Of a DNA stretch of 64,000 nucleotides, positions 13,501-24,400 are shown in pieces; positions within the stretch are counted from its first letter, which is position 1, and the number at the start of each line of letters is the position of its first letter. The translations under genes and the position numbers were made by a program. The stretch covers positions 17,367,001 to 17,431,000 of the forward strand of contig WPIO01000001.1 of the NCBI GenBank assembly GCA_009760855.2, read 5' to 3'. The stretch comes from Cristatella mucedo. Taxonomy: Eukaryota > Bryozoa > Phylactolaemata > Cristatellidae. The notes below the pieces were generated by a model. The model was not told the DNA's origin and made no database searches. It saw only the letters and a list, made by a program, of their open reading frames with translations.

Positions 13501-15117
13501 GAAAGATGAGCATTGCCGCACTAACGGTGCAGGCGTCGAGGAGGGTACTGAATTGAAGGCCGCGATTCATGCGGCGTACAACGAAGGGGCCATTTTAAGG
13601 GCTTCACCCCCTCACCAACCCCGAAGGGGCGCTTTCGAGCGACCGGCAGTCCGGCACGCCCCTTCAGCCCTCTTCTGCAAGGTTTGGCAATCTCTAGGAC
13701 TCGGGTCATCTGTTGGTAGGCGAAGGTAGCCCTGAGCTTCGTCCGATTGACGGCAGCCAACAGCAAGAGAGGTGGATAAAGCTTTCGGATAAAGGGGAGT
13801 GAACGTGAGCCTGGGGGGCGGCAGCAGTCAGATAAGTGGGGGGGACACGTGAGCTGGAGCGCCATCTGGCCTTGAACAAGCCGCCCGTCCTGTCCTGTCG
13901 GACTATTTCGGCAGTAGCCGCCGCCTGCGCCCCCTATAGGCGGCATGTGGCCGGCGAATTTGGTGTATGACTTCGACAAACGGCCTCAGCGAGCCTGCCG
14001 GAGGGCCGCGAAATACCTGCTGGCGCCTGCTCCGTGGCTCCCGGCCCTCAGCAGGTCCGGCGATGAGCTTACAACCTGCACGGCCCGATCGAGAAAATCG
14101 CCGCCCTTAGAGGTCGCTCGGCTGCCTTGGTAAGAAGAACGTGGATACCTCTTAGAAGCAACGAGCCCGTACGACCGCTCCAGCCTTCTCTTACACGAAA
14201 TGAGCGCCCGAGCTGCAGCCGCACGTTGCTAGCGCAAGCGAAACGCTGGCGACGTCCCATTTCGCGAAACGCTGCCACCGCACGCTCGCGACGCAGCTTA
14301 CATCGCCGGCCAAAATTCGTACAAATGTAACGCCCACCCTTCACCACCGTACCCAAACCGGCCCACCCAGGCCCCCCCCCACCTGCCGAGGAACGCTCGC
14401 CCTCGCCCTCTGGCGGAGCGTCTCAGCTCGACGTAAGACGGCCGGTCGCAATTACCGAAATCGTCGCTCGCCGCCAGCGACCACACTCACGACCAGCAAC
14501 TCATCGGCACCTAGACTCGCCAGCGACGAAGGATTCTCGCCCCCAACCAGCCCCCCCCCCCGATTTTTGCGACCGGTATCGCACTTCAAGCGCTACACAC
14601 GTTGCTCGCCAGATAAGAGCAGATAGATCGCTAAACAATTGTGCGCGCGGTACAGGTACGTATCAGGGGAGGAGGCAACGGTGGGAAACGCAGGCGAGCG
14701 AGCGCGCGTCGGCCGGCCGGCCGGCTTCGGCTTCTCATAGCCGCTCGCAGCTACCACGCCACACGCACGCACGCACGCATGTATAGATATATGTTCGCAT
14801 GCGCACGCGCAAATACGCACACGTATACACAGGAGGAGAGATGGAATCGGAAGCGCCGACCCAGCCGAAAGCCGAGCGAGCGAGCGAGCGAGCGTGGCGG
14901 CGGTGTGGACGGTTAGCGCCGCCTCTACGGAATACCGCCAAATGCCTCTCTGCCGCCGCCACGCTGACACCCGCGCCAACCCACGTCGCCGGCGCTGCGC
15001 GCGCGCTAGCGCGCGTGCGCGACCTACGTTAAAAACCGTCCACGTTCCCAGGCCGAGCAGCGGCATCTTGTAGCCGCTGTTGAGCTGGAACGAGCCCCAA
15101 GACTCTGGCTGGCTCAT
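2351..15117 (-). CDS. Aldo-keto reductase (AKR1-like), complete, nine exons
   Basis: NADPH-dependent carbonyl reductase of the AKR superfamily, expected to be cytosolic. Exons in coding order: 15037-15117, 11503-11673, 7761-7877, 7361-7438, 6301-6417, 5242-5430, 3148-3231, 2568-2650, 2351-2405; total 324 aa, the usual AKR length. All junctions are GT-AG. Introns 1-7 are phase 0 and the last is phase 2. Visible motifs: [14 protein letters not shown] with catalytic Asp49 and Tyr54, Lys84 in VFITGK, His117 in LIHWP, and the NADPH 2'-phosphate motif [10 protein letters not shown]. The C-terminus is HPDYPF followed by a duplicated DYPFK. An in-frame TAA (2564-2566) lies just past the exon 8 donor GTAAGT; I take the donor as real because the next exon restores frame and supplies the family tail. 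Introns hold L2, Ty3/gypsy and microsatellite DNA. The substrate class cannot be told from sequence. Confidence 0.94.
4062..4210 (+). mobile_element. SINE A, well preserved
   Basis: GCCGAGCTGGTTTGGTCTAG, GCGGTTAAGG, B box GGGCTCGAGCCCC, and the tail AAGCGCCTGAATAGAGAGAG...GGGGCGCTATATAAATGAAT. Confidence 0.85.
4341..4470 (-). mobile_element. L2 3' terminus
   Basis: (AAT)n followed by the antisense stem-loop and GGCACTTTACAGATGCTGCA, in aldo-keto reductase intron 6. Confidence 0.65.
7178..7203 (+). repeat. Run of 26 G
   Basis: An uninterrupted homopolymer in aldo-keto reductase intron 4, 157 bp before exon 4 in plus coordinates (C-run on the coding strand). Runs this long are prone to sequencing length error. 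Confidence 0.85.
8066..8078 (+). repeat. Run of 13 C
   Basis: Homopolymer after CACCAC in aldo-keto reductase intron 2. Confidence 0.8.
9330..10170 (+). mobile_element. Degenerate Ty3/gypsy pol remnant
   Basis: Broken plus-strand frames in aldo-keto reductase intron 2. Around 9665-9715 the text [12 protein letters not shown] followed by HLYDW matches the RT-RNase H connection of Ty3/gypsy pol, and around 10050-10090 [11 protein letters not shown] is the RNase H motif. Several stops and frame changes separate them. No LTRs, protease or integrase were seen. It is inactive. Confidence 0.65.
10485..10586 (+). repeat. (GA)n microsatellite
   Basis: About 40 uninterrupted GA units, then G-rich imperfect units. 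It generates false Arg-Glu and Leu-Ser repeat frames. Confidence 0.95.
12434..12495. repeat. 62-bp perfect palindrome
   Basis: TCAGTTAATGAATTTTGCAC, CTGCAT, a central (AT)5, then the exact reverse complement. The arms are 26 bp plus the self-complementary core. In aldo-keto reductase intron 1. The 20 bp before it (TTCTCTATACAAATGAA) resemble the end of SINE A. Confidence 0.9.
13135..13228 (-). mobile_element. L2 3' terminus
   Basis: AATAATAATGCACTTGATAA, then the stem-loop and CTTTGCATTTGCTGCAAAG; aldo-keto reductase intron 1. Confidence 0.75.
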
Positions 15118-15700
15118 GGCGGGCGAGGGCGATGCGAACGAGCGAGAGAAAGGTAGGACGACCGCCGGTCCTCGCGCCGATAAGAAGCTATCGTGTCGCA
15201 CCGGCGATTAAATGCGGACCTCCGGAGCCTCGTTTCAGAGTGGCCTCGCTCCCGGCCGACTCGAGATACGAGCTCCGCCCCGCGTCCGCGGTCTGGACCT
15301 GCGCAGGCGCGAAGTGGCCACGGCAGCATGGCGTGGCTTCCGGTTGCGGTCTCGTCCCACCCAGCTCCCGCGCACTGGCTGGCATGCGCGGCGGCGACGC
15401 GCAGCACTAGCGCTGCAGCGCAAACTCGCGTCGGCTCATCGGGGCAAGCTTGCGCTCTACGGGATTCCGCAGCACTCCAAAGCGAGGGGTCGCAGCTGGA
15501 GCCTGCAGACGTCGGGCTCGCGCACGCACGTGCCGAACAGCAGAGCGCGACCCCTGCTGAGCGCGCGCGCAGGCGCAACCAAGAGAAAGCGACAAGCTTA
15601 GCTTAGTCAGGAGGGCAGTCGAGGACCTTTCGTCGTTTGTGTACCGGCGTGTGCTTGGTATCAGCACGTCAGCTTGCAAGTAGCCAGGAAGTAGCTGCCC
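13400..15700. promoter_or_regulatory. GC/CpG-rich zone around aldo-keto reductase exon 1
   Basis: About 2.3 kb of markedly GC- and CpG-rich DNA in otherwise AT-leaning sequence, spanning the first coding exon (15037-15117) and its upstream flank. It probably contains the promoter and 5' UTR. Many long open frames here on both strands (for example 15193-15606 plus and 15114-15578 minus) are what a stop-poor, GC-rich stretch gives by chance. No TATA box is clear. Confidence 0.45.
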
Positions 15701-16023
15701 GCGACAGCTGGGAAGGATGCACTTTAGTCAGCCGTAGGAGAAAAGATGTCGTCGCATAAGAATTGCGAACTTGAGTTTCACAGTCTAGGACCTGCAGAGC
15801 AAAAGCCTCTGTCGCCAGCTCTTTAACCGTAGGAATCCTATGGGTAAGAGGCTGGAGGCTGCATAAGAATCTGTCAGTACAGTGGGAATCTTCGCTGCAA
15901 AGTTGTCGGCTGACACAAACCGGTTGGCTTTGTACTTTGTTCCGGTGTCGTTTAACTTTCTTTGTTTACCGCTTCTCGGGGAGGGGGAGATCGTCCCTGT
16001 GGGTGAACCTTGGCTGATGATAA

Positions 16024-16130
16024 GAATCATAATAATAACAGTAATAATAAATTATTTACATAGCACTTTAAGAGAACAGAATCTCTTTCTTGGCACTTTT
16101 CGTATGGGGCAGTGAATGTTCGTTTATTGA
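16024..16130 (-). mobile_element. L2 3' terminus
   Basis: A diverged (AAT)n and stem-loop with AGAGAACAGAATCTCT preserved; intergenic. Confidence 0.6.
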
Positions 16131-17206
16131 AACCTTAAAATACCTCGTCGGCCAGATTAGGTGATCAGAAGTTCCTGAATTACAAGCTATATGAGCCGGA
16201 GACTGTATCTATTAATTAGCAGTTGCGTTTAGGCGGCGTCGAGACAAGAGTTATGCTCACACTACGGTATGCCAGTGCATTCGGGCCTATCTGTAGATGT
16301 GAAATAGAGAGGACAAAGTTAACGGCACGACTTAATCTATATTAAGTTGCAGGTGGTCTTTACTGGCTCCTCGCTCATCCGCCATCGTAGTACCTGCGCG
16401 TATCGGTTTAACAGACGCGACTCGTTAGCCGGGCTTCGTGTTGCCAGCTTCGACGGCATTCGCACAGCGCAGGCGGCAAGGGCTGGCTCTTGGCCAAGAG
16501 CGGAACGCTCGCGCTTAAGGACTTCAGTTTACAAGCCGCTACAGCCTGTTCGTAACAGTCTGCTTACGCAGACGACTTCGAGAACCTGAGAAGGGCGCTC
16601 CCCACTAAACGCAACCTCACCATCGCACCGGGGATAGCAAAATCTAAGGGGGGTCCGGCAGGCCCACCCACACACCCCACCCTTACCCTCCCCGCCCGTA
16701 GGACTAGCCGAGGGAGGGTGCGCCTAGCCGGCCCGATCTCTGCGGCTCTTCGATGACCCTCTGCTCGCACGCTACCGTATCTATAACGGGAAATGGAGGC
16801 GTACACATTCCACTACGGACAGTGTCCAGCGATGGTGTAAAATAAACGCCGCTTACAATGTGTCGGGGAGGTTGCCCAATCCGAAGACTAACAGGTGCAT
16901 CGCACCTTCGGCAAAGTGCTCACGGTTGGTGTCCTGAGGACAGCTATGCATTTTATCTCGAAAAGGCAATCATATTTTAGATGCTAAACAAGTAATTCTA
17001 ATTAAAGAACCCGAAAGGATCGGAGCTTCATTCAGCCTGCCCAGCTGGAAGTGAGCTTGTTTCTCTGAAGCTGCCAATTCGGGATCTGTTTTAGCCATCG
17101 GTCTAGAAATCCATACGTCCTAGACAATGCATTAGCAATCCGTGCCACTTCTTGGAGTGGGAACCTTTCTTCGACAGCTGAGGCTTAAGAAAGACTCGGG
17201 GTTTCT

Positions 17207-17350
17207 ACCGAGCTGGTTTGGCCCAGCAGTTAAGGTGCTCGCCTTCGACCAAGGTCTGGCCGAGGTCGTGGGCTCGAGCCCCGTGGCATTCGTGGCGCAC
17301 TAGAATAGAGATTACATTCTCTCAGGGCGCTATACAAATGAATTATACAT
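17207..17350 (+). mobile_element. SINE A
   Basis: A full-length copy with A-box text, B box and stem-loop tail ending GCGCTATACAAATGAATTAT. Confidence 0.85.
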
Positions 17351-17762
17351 TCTGCGTGTGCCTGCCATCCAGCTAAGCTTCGCGGTTACGCTGGTTTGAG
17401 CGTTTTTCAGGCCATTATTTCCTACACATCATTACCTATGATTTCCTAGCTAGAGGGTCTTCGGCTATTGCTTCACCCAGCTTTAATGCCTGCCCATCTG
17501 CAATGTTAACCCAGCTTCGCTGGCTGCTCGACTTAATCAATCGCGTGCCTATCTTCGACGCTGGCCGAGTACAGGTCAGACACGCCCCGACTTTGTCCGT
17601 CCTTGTCGTGGCAAGCAAAAGACACTCTCCTCGCCGCTTGGGATTAGCAGATGCTCTCTTCTCTGCCTGCTGTCGGCCTGATGGGACCACTTCTTTCTAC
17701 CCCTACGGTGGCCGATTCATGCCCAGCAGGTCGAATCGGACCGGCTACGCCCCCTAGAAATA

Positions 17763-17905
17763 ATACCAGCTGATTTAACAGCCTCTTTTGTACAGTGACA
17801 GAAGAGCCTTTACGGCTACCGCCACCGCTTGCAGTGGCGATACAGGATCGCCCACCACAGGATTCGAACCCACGACCTCGGGCCGAGGTCGTGAAGAACC
17901 AATAG
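17763..17905 (-). mobile_element. SINE B (tRNA-derived), partial
   Basis: Antisense AGCTGATTTAACAGCCTCTT tail, the body CACCGCTTGCAGTGGCGATA, and B box GGATTCGAACCC; the A-box end is missing. Confidence 0.8.
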
Positions 17906-17972
17906 GGAGCTGAACCGTTGCGGTGAAGGTTGTATTGCAGTAGCCGCTCTCTCACCCCAGGTCATAGCCCAA

Positions 17973-18083
17973 ATATTAGCTGATTTAACAGCCTCGTTTG
18001 TATAGCGGCAGAAGAGCCTTAACGGCTATCACCACCGCTTGCAGCTGGCAACGGAGGACCGCCCACTGCAGGATTCAAACCCA
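17973..18083 (-). mobile_element. SINE B, minus arm of an inverted pair
   Basis: Tail and body in antisense up to GGATTCAAACCC, where a plus-strand copy begins. Confidence 0.75.
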
Positions 18084-18222
18084 ACGGTAAGGTGCCTGCC
18101 CTTCACGACCCAGATCATGGTTTTGACCCCTGCAGTGGGCGATCCTTTATTGCCCACTGTAAGTGGTGATAGCCTTTACGGCTTTTCTGCCGCTATATAA
18201 ATGAGGCTGTTGAATCACCTAA
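18084..18222 (+). mobile_element. SINE B, plus arm of an inverted pair
   Basis: GGTAAGGTGCCTGCCCTTCA, then CAGTGGGCGATCCTTTATTG and the tail GAGGCTGTTGAATCACC. Confidence 0.75.
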
Positions 18223-18481
18223 CCTATTCCAGACCCAAACATGGCTGAACTACTTCTGCCAGGGTCGTGCCGCCTGGCCCGCCCACTCCGACCACGAACG
18301 AGCAGCCAAACGGTCGCCACGTCTGTTTTTATTGCTGCTACTCACTTACTCGCCGGAATGAAATTTTAAAGCTTCATCTGTCCATACTAGCCTCAATTTA
18401 ATTCTCGTTTATTTATCACAAATAATTGCCTTTTACCATTCTCCTTGAATTGCATCGAGCAGCGGTCCAAATAAAATATTT

Positions 18482-18666
18482 ATCATTCGTTTGTTTAGCA
18501 CCCTAAGAGAACGCTATCCGGGCGCTTCTCATAAGCCGCAGGGCTGGAGTACACGACCTCGGGCATCAAATACATTAACCTTGACCTTAGTCGAGGCGAG
18601 CACCTTTACCACAGAGCTAAAAACCAGTGTCGTCAAAAGAGAGTACTTTAACCGTTCGGCCAAACA
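18482..18666 (-). mobile_element. SINE A, diverged
   Basis: Antisense copy. The tail (CACCCTAAGAGAAC...GGGCGCTT) and head (GTTCGGCCAAAC) are recognisable; the middle has an insertion. Confidence 0.65.
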
Positions 18667-19831
18667 AATAGGCCATAACGCACGTAGCTATTGGTTACAA
18701 CGTTGAACGGCTGGTCCCAAAATGGGCTGGCATTTAGCAAGCTCCTACTATTTGGGTGAGTTCAGGAATAGCAAATTTGTAGCCACTTGAAAGATGGGAC
18801 GATGCTGTTTTGATATGCTGATGTTCGTCAGAGTAATTCGTCTGGTCTGCAGGAGCACGAATGTTCATGGTATCTAGAGGATGCCAGTCGCAAACCAGGT
18901 TTAGCCTAATTTTTTTTGACAATGAAAACATTAGACTCGTCTGATCCAGCTCCTCCCAGGGGCTGCTTGGCGAACTGCACTTAATCCCACCCATAGCCAT
19001 ATTGAGCTAATCAAAACGAATGCTTGCATGATTTTGCACACTACAATTCCATACCCTCAACAAGAGATGATTCCGATGGTTTGATTCGAAGGTTAGGGCA
19101 GACCGGCAGGTATGTTTAGCACATCTTGAATCAGCAATTTGTGTTAGCCCCATGCACAAAGTACCACTATGTCACTGAGACCGGTCAACCACATTTAATG
19201 TCAACTGGCCAGGGAACCTAACCAACCACAGGACTCAAGTCTGGAATATCATGATCCAGAATCCACAGCAGTAACCACTAGGCCACATAGACGACTCTAG
19301 GCCGAGCAATGGTCCCCATAAGATAAAAAGGCCCTAATAAACCTAATGATCATGCCAGGATACCAGGGTATAAGTGATATCACATCGAGTACACTGCTAG
19401 CCAGCAGGCGACAGCTGGGTTTTTAACATCTACCTGAGGCCTTAGGCTTTCAAGAATTGCTGAAAATCACTAGAAAACAACTCATTTTGCATGTCTAAAA
19501 AAAGTATATATTTTTAAGGAGCCTTGAAGTCTTATACTTGGTGATATTATCATTACGGCTTAAAAGTGGCTGGCGAGGGATACAAAACAAAACTTGCTTC
19601 CAAGATTTTGAAAACCAGTTACTTTTTGGCTAAAAACCAGTTACATTTTGAAGGAAGCTAATAGGATGAGCACTGGTGGAAACAACCACCTTGCATTGAT
19701 TCTACAGCACTAAAGATTTTTTATGTTAGTGATCACCATATAAATCATTTGCTTTGTAAATTACACACAAGTAGCCGTATTTCACAATTCACTAATATAA
19801 CGGCCTTGATTTGGTTTTGCTATAGTGGTGA

Positions 19832-20012
19832 TACATTGGTGAGCCGTGTGGCACACTAGGTAAGACGGTTGCTTTTCACGACCTCGATCCCGAGGTCGAG
19901 GGTTCGATTCCTGGGGTGTGTGATCTTCTATCGCTGCTACAAGCGGTGGTGATAGCCGTAAAAGCTCTTCTGTCGCTATACAAAAAGAGGCTGTCAAATC
20001 AGCTAGCATTTA
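19832..20012 (+). mobile_element. SINE B, well preserved
   Basis: TGGCACACTAGGTAAGACGG, the CACGACCTCG/CGAGGTCG hairpin, B box GGTTCGATTCC, body, and the tail AAATCAGCTAGCATTTATTA. Confidence 0.85.
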
Positions 20013-20656
20013 TTATTTGTTTTATATAGGGCTAGCTCCCTAGAGTTTCTGAATGATCAGACAGCTAGCAACCTTTCATTTCATAAGGTTACAGCTGGCA
20101 TATAGCCTAATGCATAAATGTGATATTACAGTTTTAACGCATCAACAAGGGACGCCTATGGTGTACTGCACAGGCGACAGCTACAGGCAAGACAGAAAAG
20201 GGCAATTGCGATGGGACGTCAGACCAGTCAAATAGACAGGCCATCAAGAAAAACTCGAATGGAATACCCTCAATATCAAACGCCTATAATCAAAGCGAAA
20301 GCTTAGGCCAGGATCCGAACTAGCCTGCAATTGCATGCCAGCAAAAATTAACCTATAGGCACTGCACACAAAATTTAGCAGCCAATTTAGTCGTGCTGAA
20401 AAAACACGGGAGTAATCAAACGATACACCCTTGTCAATAAGGTATATTATATGCTGCAACAGCAGAGTTCAAATTCCCCCATTGCCAAGGTCGAAGCAAG
20501 AAGTTGACAAGGCCACTATGGCCGTTGGTAGACTGACACTGCTATGCTTTCACTGTTGACAGGAAAGCTCGATGCCATGTAATCGAGTCTACCATTCAGT
20601 TCAAACGGTTAATACCCTTTTGAGTGTGAGACAAGAAATGCCAGCAAGACGATCAA

Positions 20657-21374
20657 CTATGTTAAAGTATCTTCACTCCTGATGTATTCTCCAATGTCGG
20701 CCTGGTGAAAAACCACGATATTCATCGGATCACAATGGCGACACTGTTGAGTACTCTTAGCTGCTACTCCAAAACCCTAGAACAAAGAAAACGAATTCGT
20801 GGCAGAACCTCCAAAATATGTCAAATAAATTAAAGTAGACCAAAGAGAATAGCCGGCCACCAATCCTAAGCATGCATTGAAAACCAATGTTAAGTCTTGG
20901 GTCACGAAGGCAGCGATGTCTAGAAGCAACCAGGCCATCAGCAGCACCGTAATAAGCAGCAGCTCTTGCATTATCACTTTTGAAAATGTGTGTGCACCTT
21001 CGGTTGGCTGATTGCTGAAACAGGTACATGGAGGATATGCTAAAACCCCGACACGTTCAGTAATGCTGGGGTCGGAGTGAGCCTTCTAAGCTTCCTACTT
21101 GTAATACATTTGATTCGTTGGATTTAAAGCTATCCTCTAAAGAGCTAACGCTTAACTCCGAGAAGCTAAAGCAAGCCCTTTCTCCCACCATAGATAATGT
21201 TGTCAGTCAGTTGGCTAATCACAGATTTACAATAATCTGACTTGCAGCTTTTTGGTGAGGCAATAGCTGCAGCTGTCCACTAGGTTACAGCCTTTCCAGC
21301 CGTCCTGAGCTGCCATTTCCATGCTGCTCACTACCTCAACTGCTCCTGACTCAGCCATGCTTCTCACTTTCTCT

Positions 21375-21409
<35 letters not shown>

Positions 21410-24400
21410 TCACTTGATAAAGCGCCCTCAGAGAACTTAATCTCTTTCTAGGCGCTTTACATTTGCTGTAAAGTGAAATGCAATTGAATGGTGAGTAAAA
21501 TCATGCTTGAAAAACACGAGAAATGAATAATATGGTTAGGGGTGACATGCACAGGGTCAGCATGCAAATGTGGTTAGTGGCAGAATGCACAGTGTCAGCA
21601 CGCATAAGCACATCAAGGACGAATCACAGGGACCCACTAAATGCTGTCCTAAATAGGTGTGTTTTTAGGTTCCTTTTAAATCTGGTCAGGTCAGGGGATG
21701 TTCTGACGCAGGTCGGGAGGGAGTTCCAGGCTTTGGGAGCATGTGAACTAAATGCACGGTCTTTGTTTGGTGAGATGAAGTCTGTTGTCTACCGGATGAG
21801 TACGGAAAGCCTGCGAGTGCACCATACAAAACTCTCATGCGTAAAACCCGCATATTATTTTTGGCTTAGTGGAGTTACAGCCGGAGATACATACATAACA
21901 CACATAACTTCAGTAGACAAAATGCATCCCTGGCCTAGACAATCAACAAAAGGTCAGTTAAGCTAGACACTACTTGAGACATAAATCAAAAGCCAAATCC
22001 ACTCAATACAAAACGCAAAGTTATTCTCTATTTTCACAATAGACAACTGCACTTGCGGCAGACCTATACAATCTGCTAAGTACTGCAGGTGTCTGCAAGA
22101 CATGCATCAAGGATGTGCCAAAACGGCACGAGGCTGCCACAGTACCGCAAGGCATAATAATAATAATACATTTGATAAAGTGCCCTCAGAGAACTCAATA
22201 TCTTTCTAGGCGCTTTACATTTGCTGCAATGGAAACGCGATCGCATGGTTAGTGGTAGCATGCTGAATAAACACTATGAACCAGCTCTCTTCTTTTACGA
22301 ATACTTGTTGCTGTGACACATCACAGACCACTACTGGTTAAATTGTTACGCTTTTGGACGAGTTGCTGACTAGATTGCTATGCTTTTGAATGAGTTATGC
22401 ATTCTAGTTTATTTTTAGTGAGACGTAACATTCATCGTTAGCCAAGATATGAGGCATAAGCAGAAAGGCAGTTGTGCTTGGGGTACAGTGCACAACAGCA
22501 AACTCCACTATAATACTTACTAGGATTTTTCGGCTTTGTGGATTTACTGACAGAGAAACTTGAACATGCATGCACCGTCAAGCTTCACACTGGGTATCCT
22601 AGCCACCAAATTCCTATATCTAAACTACCAAGCCGTCATATCAGACCTATGAGGCAGCCGGAAATTCTAGGCATAAATCTTGTAGCAGTGTCCAACCGAC
22701 TGCAGCAGCACTAGTAAACAATACCACAGAGAGCCCTCCATGTCCTACGAATGTCGGAGTAGCACTACGAGCTAGTTTTGGTTAAGAGTAAGGCAGTAGA
22801 TAAATAACAAATTACACAGACCCAAATGTACCATGTAAAATGCATATGCGACTGCATTATCAGCCGGGTTGGCAAAGCATTACACCACACCCTCGAGATG
22901 TCACTGCACTAATGAGAAATTTGTGTCGTCGGAGAGCTGAATTCATGATCTTGGACACCGGGGCTCAAATCCTAGCAATTCACACATTTCGACATTATGA
23001 CAATTACATCACGGCAGTAGCAAAACTAACTCAAAACTAACGTTGCACACAACAGGATTAGCAGCAATTTTATAACAGAAGGACACCAATCAATTTGCTC
23101 AGTGCAATTCTAATCCCTAAACCATCTTGGCACCTCGACGTTTCTCAGCCAACACTTGGAATGAGAAAATAATTCAACTCGCATCGAAATACTTACCAGA
23201 GGCAGGTCAGCCATGTTGTAAACGACAACACCTTGATACTGAGTCGTATTATCAGTTATTCGCCCCAGTCCTGACTTCATTACGTGATGACCATACAAGA
23301 AGGTTTGTTCAGCACTTGGTTTCAGCCATATTTTATACTAAAGCAACGAAAAGATTGGTTTTCTATACATCGCTAATAGTATAGCACGATATGGCACAAA
23401 AACGGCAAGAATGCAAATATGCCCTGCAATTAAACAGTCATGCCGAGGCAAGTCAGAGAGAGCTGTCAGTTATTGGTGTGCCAAGTAGCAAGGCAACATT
23501 GTGGCTCAAACTTTTAACATAAATGCACCATCAAACTTCTTACTGGATATCCTAGCTATCGAATTCCTATATCCAAAATCTGTCGCTAACTGACTGCCAA
23601 TTAGTTGGCCAGTGAATATTTCTAGCAAGCAGAACTAGCTAAGTTTTTTAAAAAGCGACACAGTAGCAGAAGAGCAGACTTGTGCACAAATGCAACTATC
23701 CAGATGCGCAAGCAAAGACAATAGTTTTTCTTGTAGCCAAGATTGTAAATTGGGTAATAAGAAAAATACATTTGTCTAGCACCCTCAGAGATTTAATCTC
23801 TTCATAAGCACTTTACATTTGCTCCAAGGGCATGATGAGAAAGTTGATGGTAACGTTACCCTGTCAAAAAGCATAACATGGTTAGTGGTGACAAGCACAG
23901 TGACAACATACAAATATGGTTAGTGGTACCGTGCACGGTGTCAGCACTACACTAGGGTAAAATCACAAGGACCCACCAAATGCAGTGGGAAACAGATGCA
24001 TTTTAGCTTCTTTTTATATGTCAAACAGGAGGACGTCGTGACGTCAGTAGAAAGTAAGTTCAATGCTTTGGAAGCATAGGAACTAGAGTCAAAGTCTCCA
24101 AAGGAGTTGAGGTTCGTGCGAGGTGTAGCTAAACGATATGATTCAGAAAAGCTGGTGGTTACTACGCTTAGCCTGCCTAGTGGGGGAGTGGCTCCGATAG
24201 GTAGGCTCGAGCAAGAGAATAAAGGGATCTAAAAGTGAGCGACAGAACCTTGGAGTCGATGCGATGCTTGATCGGAAGCCAGTGCTGGTCGGCGAGAAGT
24301 GGAGTGATGCTGCAACAGCAAAACTCGTGACAGACAAGCCTAGCTGCAGAATTGTGCACCGACTGTAAGTGCCTGATTGCACAGGCCGGTAGACCAGCAA

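Larger units (their letters stand above)
15118..20656. other. Intergenic, between two minus-strand genes
   Basis: Contains the GC-rich upstream flank of the aldo-keto reductase gene, an L2 terminus, two SINE A and four SINE B copies. A minus-strand frame at 18734-19000 and GC-rich text at 16350-16800 have no recognisable domain. A weak tRNA-like stretch at 19190-19300 (minus) may be another decayed SINE. Confidence 0.5.

Noticed and set aside
14593-15201. 202-aa minus-strand frame
   Set aside because: Only its first part is reductase exon 1; the rest is read-through into intron 1 past the donor at 15036.
20777-20977. Hydrophobic minus-strand frame resembling two membrane segments
   Set aside because: Lies in NIP7 intron 4 directly before the exon 5 acceptor and is out of frame with exon 5; no splice logic makes it coding.
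21523-21966. 147-aa plus-strand frame
   Set aside because: Antisense L2 3' end joined to the right half of an R3 repeat.
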